Shown here: in pieces, positions 8,546 through 17,454 of the stretch
How the letters are laid out: each line of letters starts with the position of its first letter
Position numbering within the stretch: the stretch's first letter is position 1
From: Jeotgalicoccus halotolerans
GTDB taxonomy: Bacteria > Bacillota > Bacilli > Staphylococcales > Salinicoccaceae
Length of the DNA stretch: 64,000 nt
NCBI RefSeq assembly: GCF_003387165.1
Contig: NZ_QUMW01000013.1
Coordinates: forward strand, 1 to 64,000
Reading direction: 5' to 3'
Program-made: the position numbers and the translations under genes
The notes under the pieces: generated by a model
What the model was told of the DNA's origin: nothing
Seen by the model: the letters and a program-made list of their open reading frames with translations, nothing else
Databases searched by the model: none

Positions 8546-9430
8546 GTGAACCAATTAAAATTAGATTATAAATATTGCGAAAGCGTGATTAAAAAACATT
8601 CCAAAAGTTTTTATTATGCTTTTTCCAATCTAAATACACCGGATCGTAATGCAGTCTACGCTATTTATGCATTTTGCCGGATGGCAGATGATGCTGTAGA
8701 TAATGCAACAGAGCTTAATGAAAAAATAAATAATATCGATAGAATTCGAGATGAACTAGATTGTTTTGCTGAGGGTAGTACTCCAGACACCCCTCTCTGG
8801 CGGGCTCTGGAAGACGTTAAAAATAATTATAATATCAGCCTTGATTTGATGTATAAACAGCTGGACGGTCAGCAGATGGATATTAATTTCATACAGCCTG
8901 AAACTATTTATGATTTAGAGCATTATAGTACTCATGTTGCCGGTTCTGTTGGACTGCTGCTTCTGCCTATTATATGCAGCAGAAATACTGAAATAAGAGA
9001 ACATGGTGCTCAAAGCCTTGGAGTTGCCATGCAGTACACGAATATTTTACGTGATGTGGGAGAAGATTTTAAGACACTCGATAGAATTTATCTGCCTAAA
9101 GAATGGACGGCGGAATATCAGATTACAGCACGAGATTTATCCTCCGGTAAGATAACACCTGACTTCATCAATTTATGGGAGAAAGTCGCTTTAGAAGCCG
9201 AGAAAAAGTATGATGCTTTCATGGATGAAATAGTTCACTATAAACCCGAAGCACAGCTTGGATTAATGCTTTCTGTACTTATATACAGAGAGCTTTTGGA
9301 TGAAGTTCGCCGAAATCAATATGATTGTCTGAACAAAAGACAGGTTGTCTCTCTGGTCAAAAAAACTAAAATAAAGATGGAAGCTGAGAAGATGTTGAAG
9401 TCAATGAGAGTAGGTAATTCTTTTGGATAA
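8546..9430 (+). CDS. crtM: CrtM-type dehydrosqualene (4,4'-diapophytoene) synthase
   Basis: 294 residues from the GTG at 8546, which lies 7 bases behind AAGGGG. An upstream in-frame ATG at 8519 lies within crtN and has no ribosome site. Homology to squalene/phytoene synthases begins right away (YCESVIKKHSKSFYYAF). The two Asp-rich Mg-diphosphate motifs are DDAVD (about residue 48) and NILRDVGEDF (about 165), and the substrate-tunnel block HVAGSVG is present. It condenses two farnesyl diphosphates head to head, the committed step of C30 carotenoids. It starts 4 bp after the crtN stop and overlaps crtP, so translation is probably coupled. Confidence 0.93.
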   Translation: MNQLKLDYKYCESVIKKHSKSFYYAFSNLNTPDRNAVYAIYAFCRMADDAVDNATELNEKINNIDRIRDELDCFAEGSTPDTPLWRALEDVKNNYNISLDLMYKQLDGQQMDINFIQPETIYDLEHYSTHVAGSVGLLLLPIICSRNTEIREHGAQSLGVAMQYTNILRDVGEDFKTLDRIYLPKEWTAEYQITARDLSSGKITPDFINLWEKVALEAEKKYDAFMDEIVHYKPEAQLGLMLSVLIYRELLDEVRRNQYDCLNKRQVVSLVKKTKIKMEAEKMLKSMRVGNSFG

Positions 9431-10913
9431 AAAATCAGTCCTGGTTATCGGCGGAGGTCTTGGCGGATTATCAGCAGCTATTACGTTAAAACAATATGGT
9501 TATGATGTTACAGTCATTGAAAAAAATAAACACCTCGGCGGTAAACTGAACAGACTTGAACAGGACGGCTTCGGTTTTGATTTAGGACCGTCACTTCTCA
9601 CAATGCCTGAAGTGTTTGGCCGTTTGTTTAAAAAGAGCGGTTTGTCAATTAATGATTATATTAATATTACTGAGCTGCCTCTGCAGTGGCGAACCTTTTT
9701 TACAGATGGTGCAATCATAGATTTGTATAGGGATTTGAACGTGATGCAACAGGAAAATCCCAAGCTCACTCAAAAAGATTTAAAAGAACTTGAAAACTTT
9801 TATCATTATGCAGAAAAACTCGATAAGATTACTGAAGCGGGGTACTTTAATCAGGGTCTCGATAACTTGGCGGATATTATTAGATTTCATGGCCCATTAA
9901 CTGCACTCAGTTCATTTAACATCAGCGCAACAATGCAGCAGGCCATCGATAAAAGAATCAGCCACCCGCACTTGAGAGATATGCTCGGATATTTTGTTAA
10001 ATATGTCGGTTCAAGCGCTAAAAATGCTCCTGCTATTTTAAACATGATGGCTTATATGCAGAAAAAACAGGGAGTTTGGTATGTAAAAGGCGGTCTGCAC
10101 AAATTGGCAGAAGCCATTGAAAAATTAGCCCGGGATATCGGTGTAGTGTTTATGACTGATACTGAAGTGAAAACCGCCGTTACCAGTAAGGGGGCTGTGA
10201 ACCGTCTTATTCTGGACGATGGCTCGACGATAGAAGCGGATATTTACGTTTCTAATATGGAAGTCATCCCTTTCTATCAGAAGGTGCTGGACACTCTTCC
10301 CAAAAATATTAAAAAGATGAAAAAGAAATTTCCGCCTGCCAGTTCTGGACTTGTTATTCACTTAGGTGTAAATAAAACATATCCGGAGCTCAAACATCAC
10401 AACTTTTTCTTTTCAGCGGATTCTGAAAAAAATTACCATCTGGTCTTTGATAAAAAAAGACTGCCGGAAGATCCGACAATTTATCTTGTCAATCCAAATA
10501 AAACTGATCCCTCCCAGGCTCCGGCAGGCCATGAGAACCTGAAAATTCTTCCTCATATTCCAGCACTGAATAATATTGAATATACTAAAGAGGATTATAT
10601 GGCATTCAGAGAGCTGGTCCTCTTAAAACTTGAAGACATGGGTCTGAAAGATTTAAGAAAGCACATCGTTACAGAGTACATTCTGACACCCCACGATATC
10701 GAATCGATGTACTTATCAGACAGCGGTGCTATTTATGGTACGTTATCCGACAAAAAATTAAATCAAGCCTTTAAGCATCCGAAGAAATCGGATTTTATCA
10801 GCAATTTGTATTTCGTCGGAGGTACAGTTAATCCAGGCGGAGGTATGCCGATGGTGACCCTAAGCGGACAAAATGTTGCGAAACTGATTGCAGAAGAAGA
10901 TTCAAAAATATAA
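9423..10913 (+). CDS. crtP: CrtP-type 4,4'-diaponeurosporene oxygenase
   Basis: 496 residues, TTG start at 9423 overlapping the end of crtM. The FAD motif VIGGGLGGLSAAITL starts at residue 8, so the start cannot be much later. FGFDLGPSLLTMPEVF, ISHPHLRDMLGYFVKYVGSS, LKHHNFFFSAD, LRKHIVTEYILTPHDIE and FVGGTVNPGGGMPMVTLSG follow S. aureus CrtP closely and differ from CrtN. It oxidises the terminal methyl of diaponeurosporene toward the aldehyde, using O2 and FAD. Last gene of the unit, followed by a hairpin. The aldehyde dehydrogenase that completes the acid is not in the window; it is also unlinked in S. aureus. Confidence 0.92.
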   Translation: MDKKSVLVIGGGLGGLSAAITLKQYGYDVTVIEKNKHLGGKLNRLEQDGFGFDLGPSLLTMPEVFGRLFKKSGLSINDYINITELPLQWRTFFTDGAIIDLYRDLNVMQQENPKLTQKDLKELENFYHYAEKLDKITEAGYFNQGLDNLADIIRFHGPLTALSSFNISATMQQAIDKRISHPHLRDMLGYFVKYVGSSAKNAPAILNMMAYMQKKQGVWYVKGGLHKLAEAIEKLARDIGVVFMTDTEVKTAVTSKGAVNRLILDDGSTIEADIYVSNMEVIPFYQKVLDTLPKNIKKMKKKFPPASSGLVIHLGVNKTYPELKHHNFFFSADSEKNYHLVFDKKRLPEDPTIYLVNPNKTDPSQAPAGHENLKILPHIPALNNIEYTKEDYMAFRELVLLKLEDMGLKDLRKHIVTEYILTPHDIESMYLSDSGAIYGTLSDKKLNQAFKHPKKSDFISNLYFVGGTVNPGGGMPMVTLSGQNVAKLIAEEDSKI

Positions 10914-10942
10914 CCAGGGATTTCAATGTATTTCAAGACAAA

Positions 10943-10976
10943 GCTCCTCCTTAAGTAATTTACTTTAGGAGGAGCA
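10943..10976 (+). terminator. Terminator of the fni-crtNMP operon
   Basis: GCTCCTCCTTAAGTAA (10943-10958) pairs with the GGAGGAGC-ended arm up to 10975 around a very short loop, with one mismatch. The left flank (TTTCAAGACAAAG) and arms resemble the hairpin at 30-88. Confidence 0.75.
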
Positions 10977-11479
10977 TCTTATTTTATATATTATTTGTCT
11001 TAATCCGCATTTCTTCATTGCAGTATTTTTTACAATTAAGTCATTAAATATTATAAATACTATTTTATCACTCATTTTTTCCAATATCTTACTCAGGTTA
11101 GTCTTTTGAAATTTCTTATCAATATTACTTGTCACTTCATACAGAATAATAACGACATATTACTCTTATAATAATATGGTCAGCACGACACGCTGTTTTT
11201 TCTGCCGGATAAATTAATGCTCTAATCCAGCAGCCTAGAATCTTGAACACTGTGTCAATCAAAATTAGGGTCTTCATACCCATAATTAGTATTATCTTTT
11301 AATGTAAATGGCAAATTTAAGAGTATACAGTCTATACATGTTAAAATAATAATTTAAGGTTGCACAATTCGTTAAGCTTGTATTTCAGTAAATATATGTA
11401 CGCAAGGCTTTTCTTTTGTTATAGATTCAAAGTAATATAATAGTACTCTAATGAATGAGAATCAGATAAGGATGATTTT
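10977..11479. other. Non-coding AT-rich gap, no gene seen
   Basis: About 500 bp with stops in all frames. The only recognisable element is a TATAAT about 45 bases before the next ATG (near 11435), which probably belongs to the promoter of the glycosyltransferase gene at 11480. A decayed gene is possible, but no protein family could be read. Confidence 0.4.
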
Positions 11480-13045
11480 ATGAAACCCAGGATTATTATT
11501 CTACTTAATTCCATAGATGTAAATAAAGGCGGGCTTACGCACGCATCTCTGCGGCAGGCCAGTACTTTTGCTGATGCCGGCTATGATACCCAGATACTGA
11601 CATTCCACTATGAACCACGCTTCCCGATAATCTGTAAAAAGCTCAAAGAAATGGGCAAGATCAGCGAAAAAGTTGTTATACGTAATATGTTTGAGGAACT
11701 GGCATTATACACTGATAAAGATAAGGTTAATATCCGTAAATTGAAAGTAAACCTTTCCGATTATGAAAAAAGCTATGCCATAATCCAAAGAAAAAACTAC
11801 AATGCTTATAGACTTTATAATAATGGGATATATGAAAAATATATCGCTCTTCGGGATGATGACACTCTCGATTTTATAGACTACTTCAATGAAAATCGCT
11901 ACAGGGTGAAACGAGAGAATTATAACTATTACGGTCAAGTGAGCAGAGTACAGTATTTCAGCTATGAAGACAACAAGTTCAGGCAGCAAGTCTTCTTCGA
12001 CAAAAGAGAAAAGGCCATCTTCAGTTTCTGGCGTGAGCCTTCCACTGGGAAGACTAGCAGGATCATCCATTTCGGTTCAAATAATGAAGTCATCAGTGAA
12101 ACAACTGGCAACACTGTGCCCCATAAACTCTACTGGCTGAAAAGTGTATTAAACGAATCGAAGTCAAAAATAATGGCCATTTCTGATACACGCAGCACTG
12201 ACGAACTGCTTGTTAAACTGAAACATTCATACACAACAAAAGCACTGCGTATACACAGCAATCACCTTATAAATCCAGATAATCCTGATTCCGAACTAAA
12301 TAAACGAAATGGCTTTGCAATAGAAAATATACAAAGTGTCGATGCACTTATCGTTCTAACAGAAAAACAGAAACATGATATAGTCAGCCGTTATGGACAT
12401 GAGGACAAAGTTTATGTGATTCCGAACTATTATGATGCGAATGTTCCTAAAATTACAGGGCTAAAATCTATTTTAACCACTATGAAACAAGACAGCAGTG
12501 AAAGAGACATGTCTAAAGTTGTCATCGTATCAAGATTTTCAGGAATCAAAAACATAGACCATACCATTAAGGCATTCAAAAAAGTCATCGCGGAAGTACC
12601 TGAAGCTAAATTAGAAATCTGGGGATCCGGGGATAAAGAAAAAGAATATGCAGGCATGATAGAATCATTGGGCCTCGATGATAACGTGCTGATTAAGGGG
12701 TATACTCAGAATCCGGGAAAAATATACCAAAGTGGCGCTTTATCCGTTCTAACTTCTAACGCTGAAGGTTTCTCCCTTGCGGTCATGGAAAGCATGGCAA
12801 ATAAAACACCAGTCGTCAGTTATAATATAAGGTATGGTCCATCTGACATGATCGAAGATGGTGTAAATGGTTTCCTCATAGAAAAAAATGACATAGAAGC
12901 ACTATCAGAAAGAATCATACAAATGCTGAAAAACCCTAAAAAAACAAGAGATATGGGCAATAAAGCAGATAAAACAATACAAACGAAATTTAGCAAAGAA
13001 ATCTATCAGAAGCTATGGTTTTCTCTCACAGATAAACTGCTTTAA
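11480..13045 (+). CDS. GT4 glycosyltransferase, TagE/TarM-like (teichoic-acid glucosylation)
   Basis: 521 residues. Layout as in TarM/TagE: a GT-B N-domain beginning IIILLNSIDVNKGGLTHASL, an inserted beta-rich domain at about 90-210 (many Tyr and Arg, as in DUF1975), then the C-domain with VIVSRFSGIKNI (about 350), LEIWGSGDKE, the retaining EX7E motif EGFSLAVMESMA (about 430) and YNIRYGPSDMIEDGVNGFLI. The family moves glucose or GlcNAc from UDP-sugar to polyol-phosphate wall teichoic acid in the cytosol. It is paired with the next gene, a glycerophosphotransferase fusion. Acceptor polymer and sugar are not determined. Confidence 0.8.
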   Translation: MKPRIIILLNSIDVNKGGLTHASLRQASTFADAGYDTQILTFHYEPRFPIICKKLKEMGKISEKVVIRNMFEELALYTDKDKVNIRKLKVNLSDYEKSYAIIQRKNYNAYRLYNNGIYEKYIALRDDDTLDFIDYFNENRYRVKRENYNYYGQVSRVQYFSYEDNKFRQQVFFDKREKAIFSFWREPSTGKTSRIIHFGSNNEVISETTGNTVPHKLYWLKSVLNESKSKIMAISDTRSTDELLVKLKHSYTTKALRIHSNHLINPDNPDSELNKRNGFAIENIQSVDALIVLTEKQKHDIVSRYGHEDKVYVIPNYYDANVPKITGLKSILTTMKQDSSERDMSKVVIVSRFSGIKNIDHTIKAFKKVIAEVPEAKLEIWGSGDKEKEYAGMIESLGLDDNVLIKGYTQNPGKIYQSGALSVLTSNAEGFSLAVMESMANKTPVVSYNIRYGPSDMIEDGVNGFLIEKNDIEALSERIIQMLKNPKKTRDMGNKADKTIQTKFSKEIYQKLWFSLTDKLL

Positions 13046-13067
13046 GGATTAGAAAGGAACAATAATC

Positions 13068-15197
13068 ATGAATAACCTAATTTCTGTAATCACTCCAGCA
13101 GAAAAAAATGAAAAATATATAAATATTGCTTTAGAATCATTAAAAAACCAGAAATACACAAATTTTGAGGTACTCGTACTCCACTCGGATATAGACGCAT
13201 TGAAAAGAGTGGTTAATGATGAATACCTTGATGATGACAGATACAGATTTATTAATACACCCGCAGATATTTATGTAGGTGCTGCACGCAATATCGGCCT
13301 TGAAGAAGCAAAAGGCGATTATGTATACTTCCTCGACAGCGACGATTATGTATCCGAAAACATACTGCAGTTGCTGCATGATAATATCGGAGAATTTCCG
13401 ATAATCCGGGGAAGAATGAAATCGACGGATTTCAGCACCAGCTTTGCCATCATACTGCCCGGTACAAATAAAATAAAGATGTATTCAGACAACAGGCATG
13501 ACTTACTCAGAACAGAGTCATCAATCAACTACCTGATTTCAAAAAAATTCATAGACAGCATGAATCTAAGGTTTTCCGAACAATTCAAAACTTATTCGGA
13601 TCTTACATTCATGATTCCACTGATGGAAGAAGTTGAAGTAATACCTTATTCTTACGAAGCGATTTATTTCAGAAGAAGAGGAAACGATCCAATTAATAAC
13701 CCATCCCTCAGACAGTCTTCCCTAAAACAGCTTGCACCTGATCTCTTTGGTGTCTATAACCAGCTGAGAACAGATGATTTGAGTGAGGAAGGGCAAAAAT
13801 ATTTGGATGACAAACTCCTTAACTTCTATAGAAAACGTTTGGTGACCGAATTTAAAGATGATACTACCATCGGTTATTATTTTGCCGGCCTTGTGGAAAG
13901 TATAAATAAAATTGACCCGGATCGACTGAATAACAAAGATTTTATCCTAAAAAATGATGTCAAAGCAATAAAATCAAACAAGATAAACAACTTTCGGAAA
14001 CTAAGTAATTTCAACCATTTTCTGAGAGACATTAAAAATGGCATTACTTCCAGAAAAAGCCGAAAAGAGTTATTTTATAAACGTGTATTTAATAATTTAG
14101 ATATCAAAGATAATCTTGTTCTTTTTGAGAGTTTCCAGGGTAAAGCTTATTCTGACAGTCCTAAATATATCTATGAATACATGCTTAAGAACAAAAGTAA
14201 CTATAAATTCGTATGGATTATGAACGAACCGTCCAAGATACCAGGGAACCCTGAAACTGTTAAACGATTCTCACTCAAATATTATTATTATCTTGCAAGA
14301 GCAAAATATATCGTCAGCAATGTAAGAATGCCAAACAAATACATCAAAAGGAACGAACAGTCATATCTCCAGACTTGGCATGGTACACCTCTTAAAAGAC
14401 TTGCAGGCGACATGGACAATGTCCATATGCCAGGTACAAATGCTGAAAGGTATAAGAAAAACTTTAACCATGAAACTAATAAATGGGACTATCTGATTGC
14501 ACCTAACCAGTATTCTGCTGAAATCTTCAGAAGAGCATTTTGGTTCAATAACACAATGCTTCCAACCGGGTACCCAAGAAATGATATCTTAACAAACCAG
14601 AATGATGAAGAAACCATCAGCAGACTGAAAAGAATAAACCATATACCAACTAATAAGAAAGTCATTCTATACGCACCTACATGGCGCGATGATGAATATT
14701 TCAAAGTTGGGAAGTATAAATTCAATCTGAAACTCGATCTTCACAGGCTGAAAGAACAATCTGGAGATGAGTATATCGTCCTGCTCAGAATGCATTACCT
14801 TGTTGCCTCCAATATTGACTTAACAGGCTTAGAAGATTTTGCATACGATGTTTCAAAATACAGTGATATCAGTGAACTGTACTTGATGTCTGATATTCTC
14901 ATTACTGACTATTCATCAGTATTCTTTGATTATGCCAACCTGAAACGTCCGATACTGTTCTTTACTTACGACATTAAAAAGTATCAGGGACAGCTGCGCG
15001 GTTTTTACATCGACATGGAGACAGAACTGCCAGGCCCATTGCTCATGAACAATGATGACATAATGAATGCGATTGAAAATATCGATGAAGTTACTAAGAA
15101 ATACAAAGAGCGGTATAACGAATTTTATGAAAGATTCTGCAGCTGGGATGACGGAAGATCGTCAGAAAAAGTTGTTGATGCAGTATTCGAAAAATAA
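13068..15197 (+). CDS. GT2 glycosyltransferase fused to a CDP-glycerol glycerophosphotransferase (TagF/TagB-like)
   Basis: 709 residues in two halves. Residues 1-250 are a GT2 domain (LISVITPAEKNEKYINIALE, YVYFLDSDDYVSENIL with a DxD), though the usual 'SVIiPvYN' motif is changed to PAEKNE. Residues 345-700 are a Glyphos_transf domain: YLQTWHGTPLKRLAGDMD, YAPTWRDDEYF, LLRMHYL and ILITDYSSVFFDYA, the catalytic and CDP-binding His/Asp positions of TagF. Such fusions extend or decorate poly(glycerol-phosphate) or related anionic polymers on the inner membrane face. AGAAAGG precedes the ATG, and it lies 22 bp behind the GT4 gene, forming one operon. Confidence 0.82.
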   Translation: MNNLISVITPAEKNEKYINIALESLKNQKYTNFEVLVLHSDIDALKRVVNDEYLDDDRYRFINTPADIYVGAARNIGLEEAKGDYVYFLDSDDYVSENILQLLHDNIGEFPIIRGRMKSTDFSTSFAIILPGTNKIKMYSDNRHDLLRTESSINYLISKKFIDSMNLRFSEQFKTYSDLTFMIPLMEEVEVIPYSYEAIYFRRRGNDPINNPSLRQSSLKQLAPDLFGVYNQLRTDDLSEEGQKYLDDKLLNFYRKRLVTEFKDDTTIGYYFAGLVESINKIDPDRLNNKDFILKNDVKAIKSNKINNFRKLSNFNHFLRDIKNGITSRKSRKELFYKRVFNNLDIKDNLVLFESFQGKAYSDSPKYIYEYMLKNKSNYKFVWIMNEPSKIPGNPETVKRFSLKYYYYLARAKYIVSNVRMPNKYIKRNEQSYLQTWHGTPLKRLAGDMDNVHMPGTNAERYKKNFNHETNKWDYLIAPNQYSAEIFRRAFWFNNTMLPTGYPRNDILTNQNDEETISRLKRINHIPTNKKVILYAPTWRDDEYFKVGKYKFNLKLDLHRLKEQSGDEYIVLLRMHYLVASNIDLTGLEDFAYDVSKYSDISELYLMSDILITDYSSVFFDYANLKRPILFFTYDIKKYQGQLRGFYIDMETELPGPLLMNNDDIMNAIENIDEVTKKYKERYNEFYERFCSWDDGRSSEKVVDAVFEK

Positions 15198-15204
15198 GCA
15201 CTTA

Positions 15205-15241
15205 GAAAAGACGGGGCTAATTTAGATTATCTCCGTTTTTT
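15205..15241 (+). terminator. Terminator of the glycosyltransferase pair
   Basis: AAAAGACGGGG and CTCCGTTTTT arms around a 14-nt loop, T-run to 15241. Confidence 0.6.
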
Positions 15242-15399
15242 GATACAGTATTCAACAAGGAGTTAATTCTTTTATATATTACTTTTATGAAAAGATAACA
15301 CCATCAGTTATAATTATACGTTAGTGTATTCTGATTTAACAAAAGTGAAAAAATTATTGATATAAAGAGGGATTTAATATTATTGTTAATTAATATTAA

Positions 15400-15483
15400 A
15401 TGGGTATGCCGGAACTGACAGACTCGCTAGAATCAGGCTTTAGTGGCTTAATCGACGTGAGAGTTCGATTCCTTTTATCGGCA
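15400..15483 (+). pseudogene. Degenerate tRNA-Leu (anticodon CAG), probably a pseudogene
   Basis: The segment keeps the D-arm GGAACTGACAGAC, a 5-bp anticodon stem (CTAGA/TTTAG) around loop ATCAGGC with CAG at positions 34-36, a leucine-type long variable arm, and TTCGATT in the T-loop. The acceptor stem fails: 5' ATGGGTA against 3' TATCGGC leaves two mismatches and two wobbles. The T-stem GAGAG/CCTTT has an A-C mismatch. No CCA is encoded. A strong hairpin terminator follows at 15494. It may be a decaying extra tRNA-Leu copy; function is doubtful but not excluded. Confidence 0.6.
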
Positions 15484-15493
15484 CTAATTAATG

Positions 15494-15524
15494 AAAGACC
15501 ACTATTTTTTAGTGGTCTTTTTAT
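15494..15524 (+). terminator. Terminator after the tRNA-Leu-like sequence
   Basis: AAAGACCACTA pairs with TAGTGGTCTTT (15494-15520), followed by Ts. A textbook intrinsic terminator in the plus direction. Confidence 0.85.
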
Positions 15525-15570
15525 TAAATTACATATATGCTGATAAATTAAATATTGGCTTGTTGATATC

Positions 15571-15783
15571 TTAAGTCTTCATGCTTTTGCAAATTTTTTT
15601 AAGTACTTTGCTATCTTCATGGATTGAATAGTCTTCATTATATAAAGAATCAGCAACTGCCTTGATTTTCTTTTCATTTCTGCTAAGTAAGCATACATGA
15701 TATCCCAATTCTGATAATCGTTGCGTCACTGAAGCACCGAGGCCGCTACTTGCGCCTGTAATTACCGCTACTTTTTTATTCAT
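15571..15783 (-). pseudogene. Truncated short-chain dehydrogenase (N-terminal 50 residues only)
   Basis: The 70-residue frame opens as a normal SDR: KKVAVITGASSGLGASVTQR with the TGxxxGxG cofactor motif, then LSELGYHVCLLSRNEKKI. After about residue 50 the family match stops and a Lys-rich end follows (KVLKKICKSMKT). The NAG and YxxxK catalytic motifs are absent, so an internal or 3' deletion has removed about 170 residues. AAGGCGA lies before the ATG. Inactive as an oxidoreductase. Confidence 0.65.
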
Positions 15784-16175
15784 TTAAAAATCGCCTTAAT
15801 AGTATAAATATTTCCTCATTATTCTAACATATAAAAAGTTTCATAACTTTATACTAAAATACTCAGGAATCAGAAAAAAATACAGAGTTTTTTTCATACC
15901 TAATTGTGCGCTGATTCTCACAACGTCACTTTTCTTATTTTCTGCAGGTGTGATATACCATATTTCATTTAACTTCACTTCAATTTTCACACCATTATAA
16001 CATGGCAAACATCTCGTAATTCTCGTAAAAGAATATATATATGTAGAACTTTTTTTAGTTATTCAAAAGGACAGAAGCGTCTTATGATAGAGAAAATTCA
16101 ATATAAGAATGTCAAAAACTAAAACGCTGTTTACTTATCAAACTGTCCGGGAACCAAACAAGGACAAGTAAAAAT
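15784..16175. other. Non-coding gap, no gene seen
   Basis: AT-rich, with stops in every frame. An isolated 9-bp resemblance to an SCC attachment core (TATCATAAG, complement near 16080) lies here, but it lacks the in-frame stop and the GARGC half. Confidence 0.35.
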
Positions 16176-16222
16176 ATACCGCTTTTAATAGAAGTGATTT
16201 ACTTCAATTAAAAGCGGTGTAT
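16176..16222. terminator. Terminator of the gntR-cynX unit
   Basis: Long imperfect palindrome ATACCGCTTTTAAT...ATTAAAAGCGGTGTAT with an inner GAAGT/ACTTC stem, 26 bp past the MFS stop codon. Probably bidirectional. Confidence 0.7.
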
Positions 16223-16247
16223 TGCTACTTTTATCCCATTATTCTTT

Positions 16248-17450
16248 TCAACCCGTAACCTGCCTTTCTTTTCCTGATGACATTCCTACAATTAGAAAAA
16301 TAACAGATATGAGAATGAGCAGGGACAGGGGAATCGTCCATCCGTTTGTCAAATCCTGCAGTGCCCCGACTAATACAGGACCTACTGCTGCTAAAAGATA
16401 ACCGAAGGACTGAGCCATTCCCGATAACTCTGCTGCTTCTTTGCCATTTCTTGTTCTGAGCGTAAAAAACATCATAGACAGACTAAAAGCACTGCCTCCG
16501 GCAATTCCAAGTAGTATTACGTATATAGGAGTCAACGTGAGGTTACCCTGCAATAATCCTGTAAGACCGATGATGAATAAAAAACCAGTTGTCACACTTA
16601 AAACGACTTGACTTTTCATTTTCTCTGCTATCACAGGAATAATAAAAGTGAAAGGAATAATTGAAAATTGCATTAGGAATAGCATCCATCCCGCTGTGCT
16701 GGAATTAAGACCATTCGCATACAAAATATCAGGGAGCCATGTTATCAAAGTATAGAAAATCAATGATTGAATACCCATAAATATTGTTATCTTCCATGCG
16801 AGCGGAGAGCGCCATAAACTGCTTTTCTTCTCTGTATCCACACTTGCTTGCTGATTACGCTGACTGGTAAGCTGCGGCAGCCAAATCAGTAAAGAAATGA
16901 CTGCCAGGATACTCCAGACGCCAAGTGCACCCTGCCACCCAAAATTTCCGATGGAGGCAAGAGGAACGCTGATACCTGAGCCGAGGGCTCCGAATAAATT
17001 CATAAATATAGCGTACATACCGGTCATAAGACCTATCTTAAGTGGAAAGTTCATTTTAATAATTCCTGGAATTAATACATTCCCGATTGCAATGGCAAGT
17101 CCTATGAAAAATGTGCCGGTAAATAAAAATACAATTTCTCCAAAAGAACGGATTACAATACCTATAATAAGCAAAATCAGTGATAAGGTGATAGTCCATT
17201 CCATACCGATACGATTGGCTATTTTGGGAGCAAAAGGAGAAATCAGTGCAAAAGCCAGCAAAGGTAATGTCGTAATGGATCCGGCGAGAGCATTGCTTAT
17301 ATCAAGATCATTCCGTATAAAAGGAATAAGTGCTCCTACAGAAGTGAAGGGTCCTCTTAAATTTGTACTGACTAATATAACACCTATAATTAGCAACCAA
17401 CTTTTTTTTGTATTGATATCAAAAGAACCTGCTGTTCTTTCATTTCCCAT
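16248..17450 (-). CDS. MFS transporter, CynX/NimT (cyanate-permease-like) family
   Basis: 400 residues, 12 predicted membrane helices. The N-terminal signature VILVSTNLRGPFTSVGALIP (about 21-40) and the paired AxGNVLIPGIIKMNFP block (about 125-140) are typical of the CynX/NimT subfamily (B. subtilis YycB). These export or import small organic anions; cyanate and 2-nitroimidazole are the named substrates of E. coli relatives, so the true substrate is open. It follows the gntR gene by 4 bp on the same strand and is probably controlled by it. Confidence 0.85.
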   Translation of the reverse strand: MGNERTAGSFDINTKKSWLLIIGVILVSTNLRGPFTSVGALIPFIRNDLDISNALAGSITTLPLLAFALISPFAPKIANRIGMEWTITLSLILLIIGIVIRSFGEIVFLFTGTFFIGLAIAIGNVLIPGIIKMNFPLKIGLMTGMYAIFMNLFGALGSGISVPLASIGNFGWQGALGVWSILAVISLLIWLPQLTSQRNQQASVDTEKKSSLWRSPLAWKITIFMGIQSLIFYTLITWLPDILYANGLNSSTAGWMLFLMQFSIIPFTFIIPVIAEKMKSQVVLSVTTGFLFIIGLTGLLQGNLTLTPIYVILLGIAGGSAFSLSMMFFTLRTRNGKEAAELSGMAQSFGYLLAAVGPVLVGALQDLTNGWTIPLSLLILISVIFLIVGMSSGKERQVTG

Positions 17451-17454
17451 GTTG

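Noticed and set aside
16074-16091. Possible fifth SCC att copy (TATCATAAG on the minus strand)
   Set aside because: Only 9 bases match, and there is no GARGC half and no in-frame stop; one such match is expected by chance in 64 kb.
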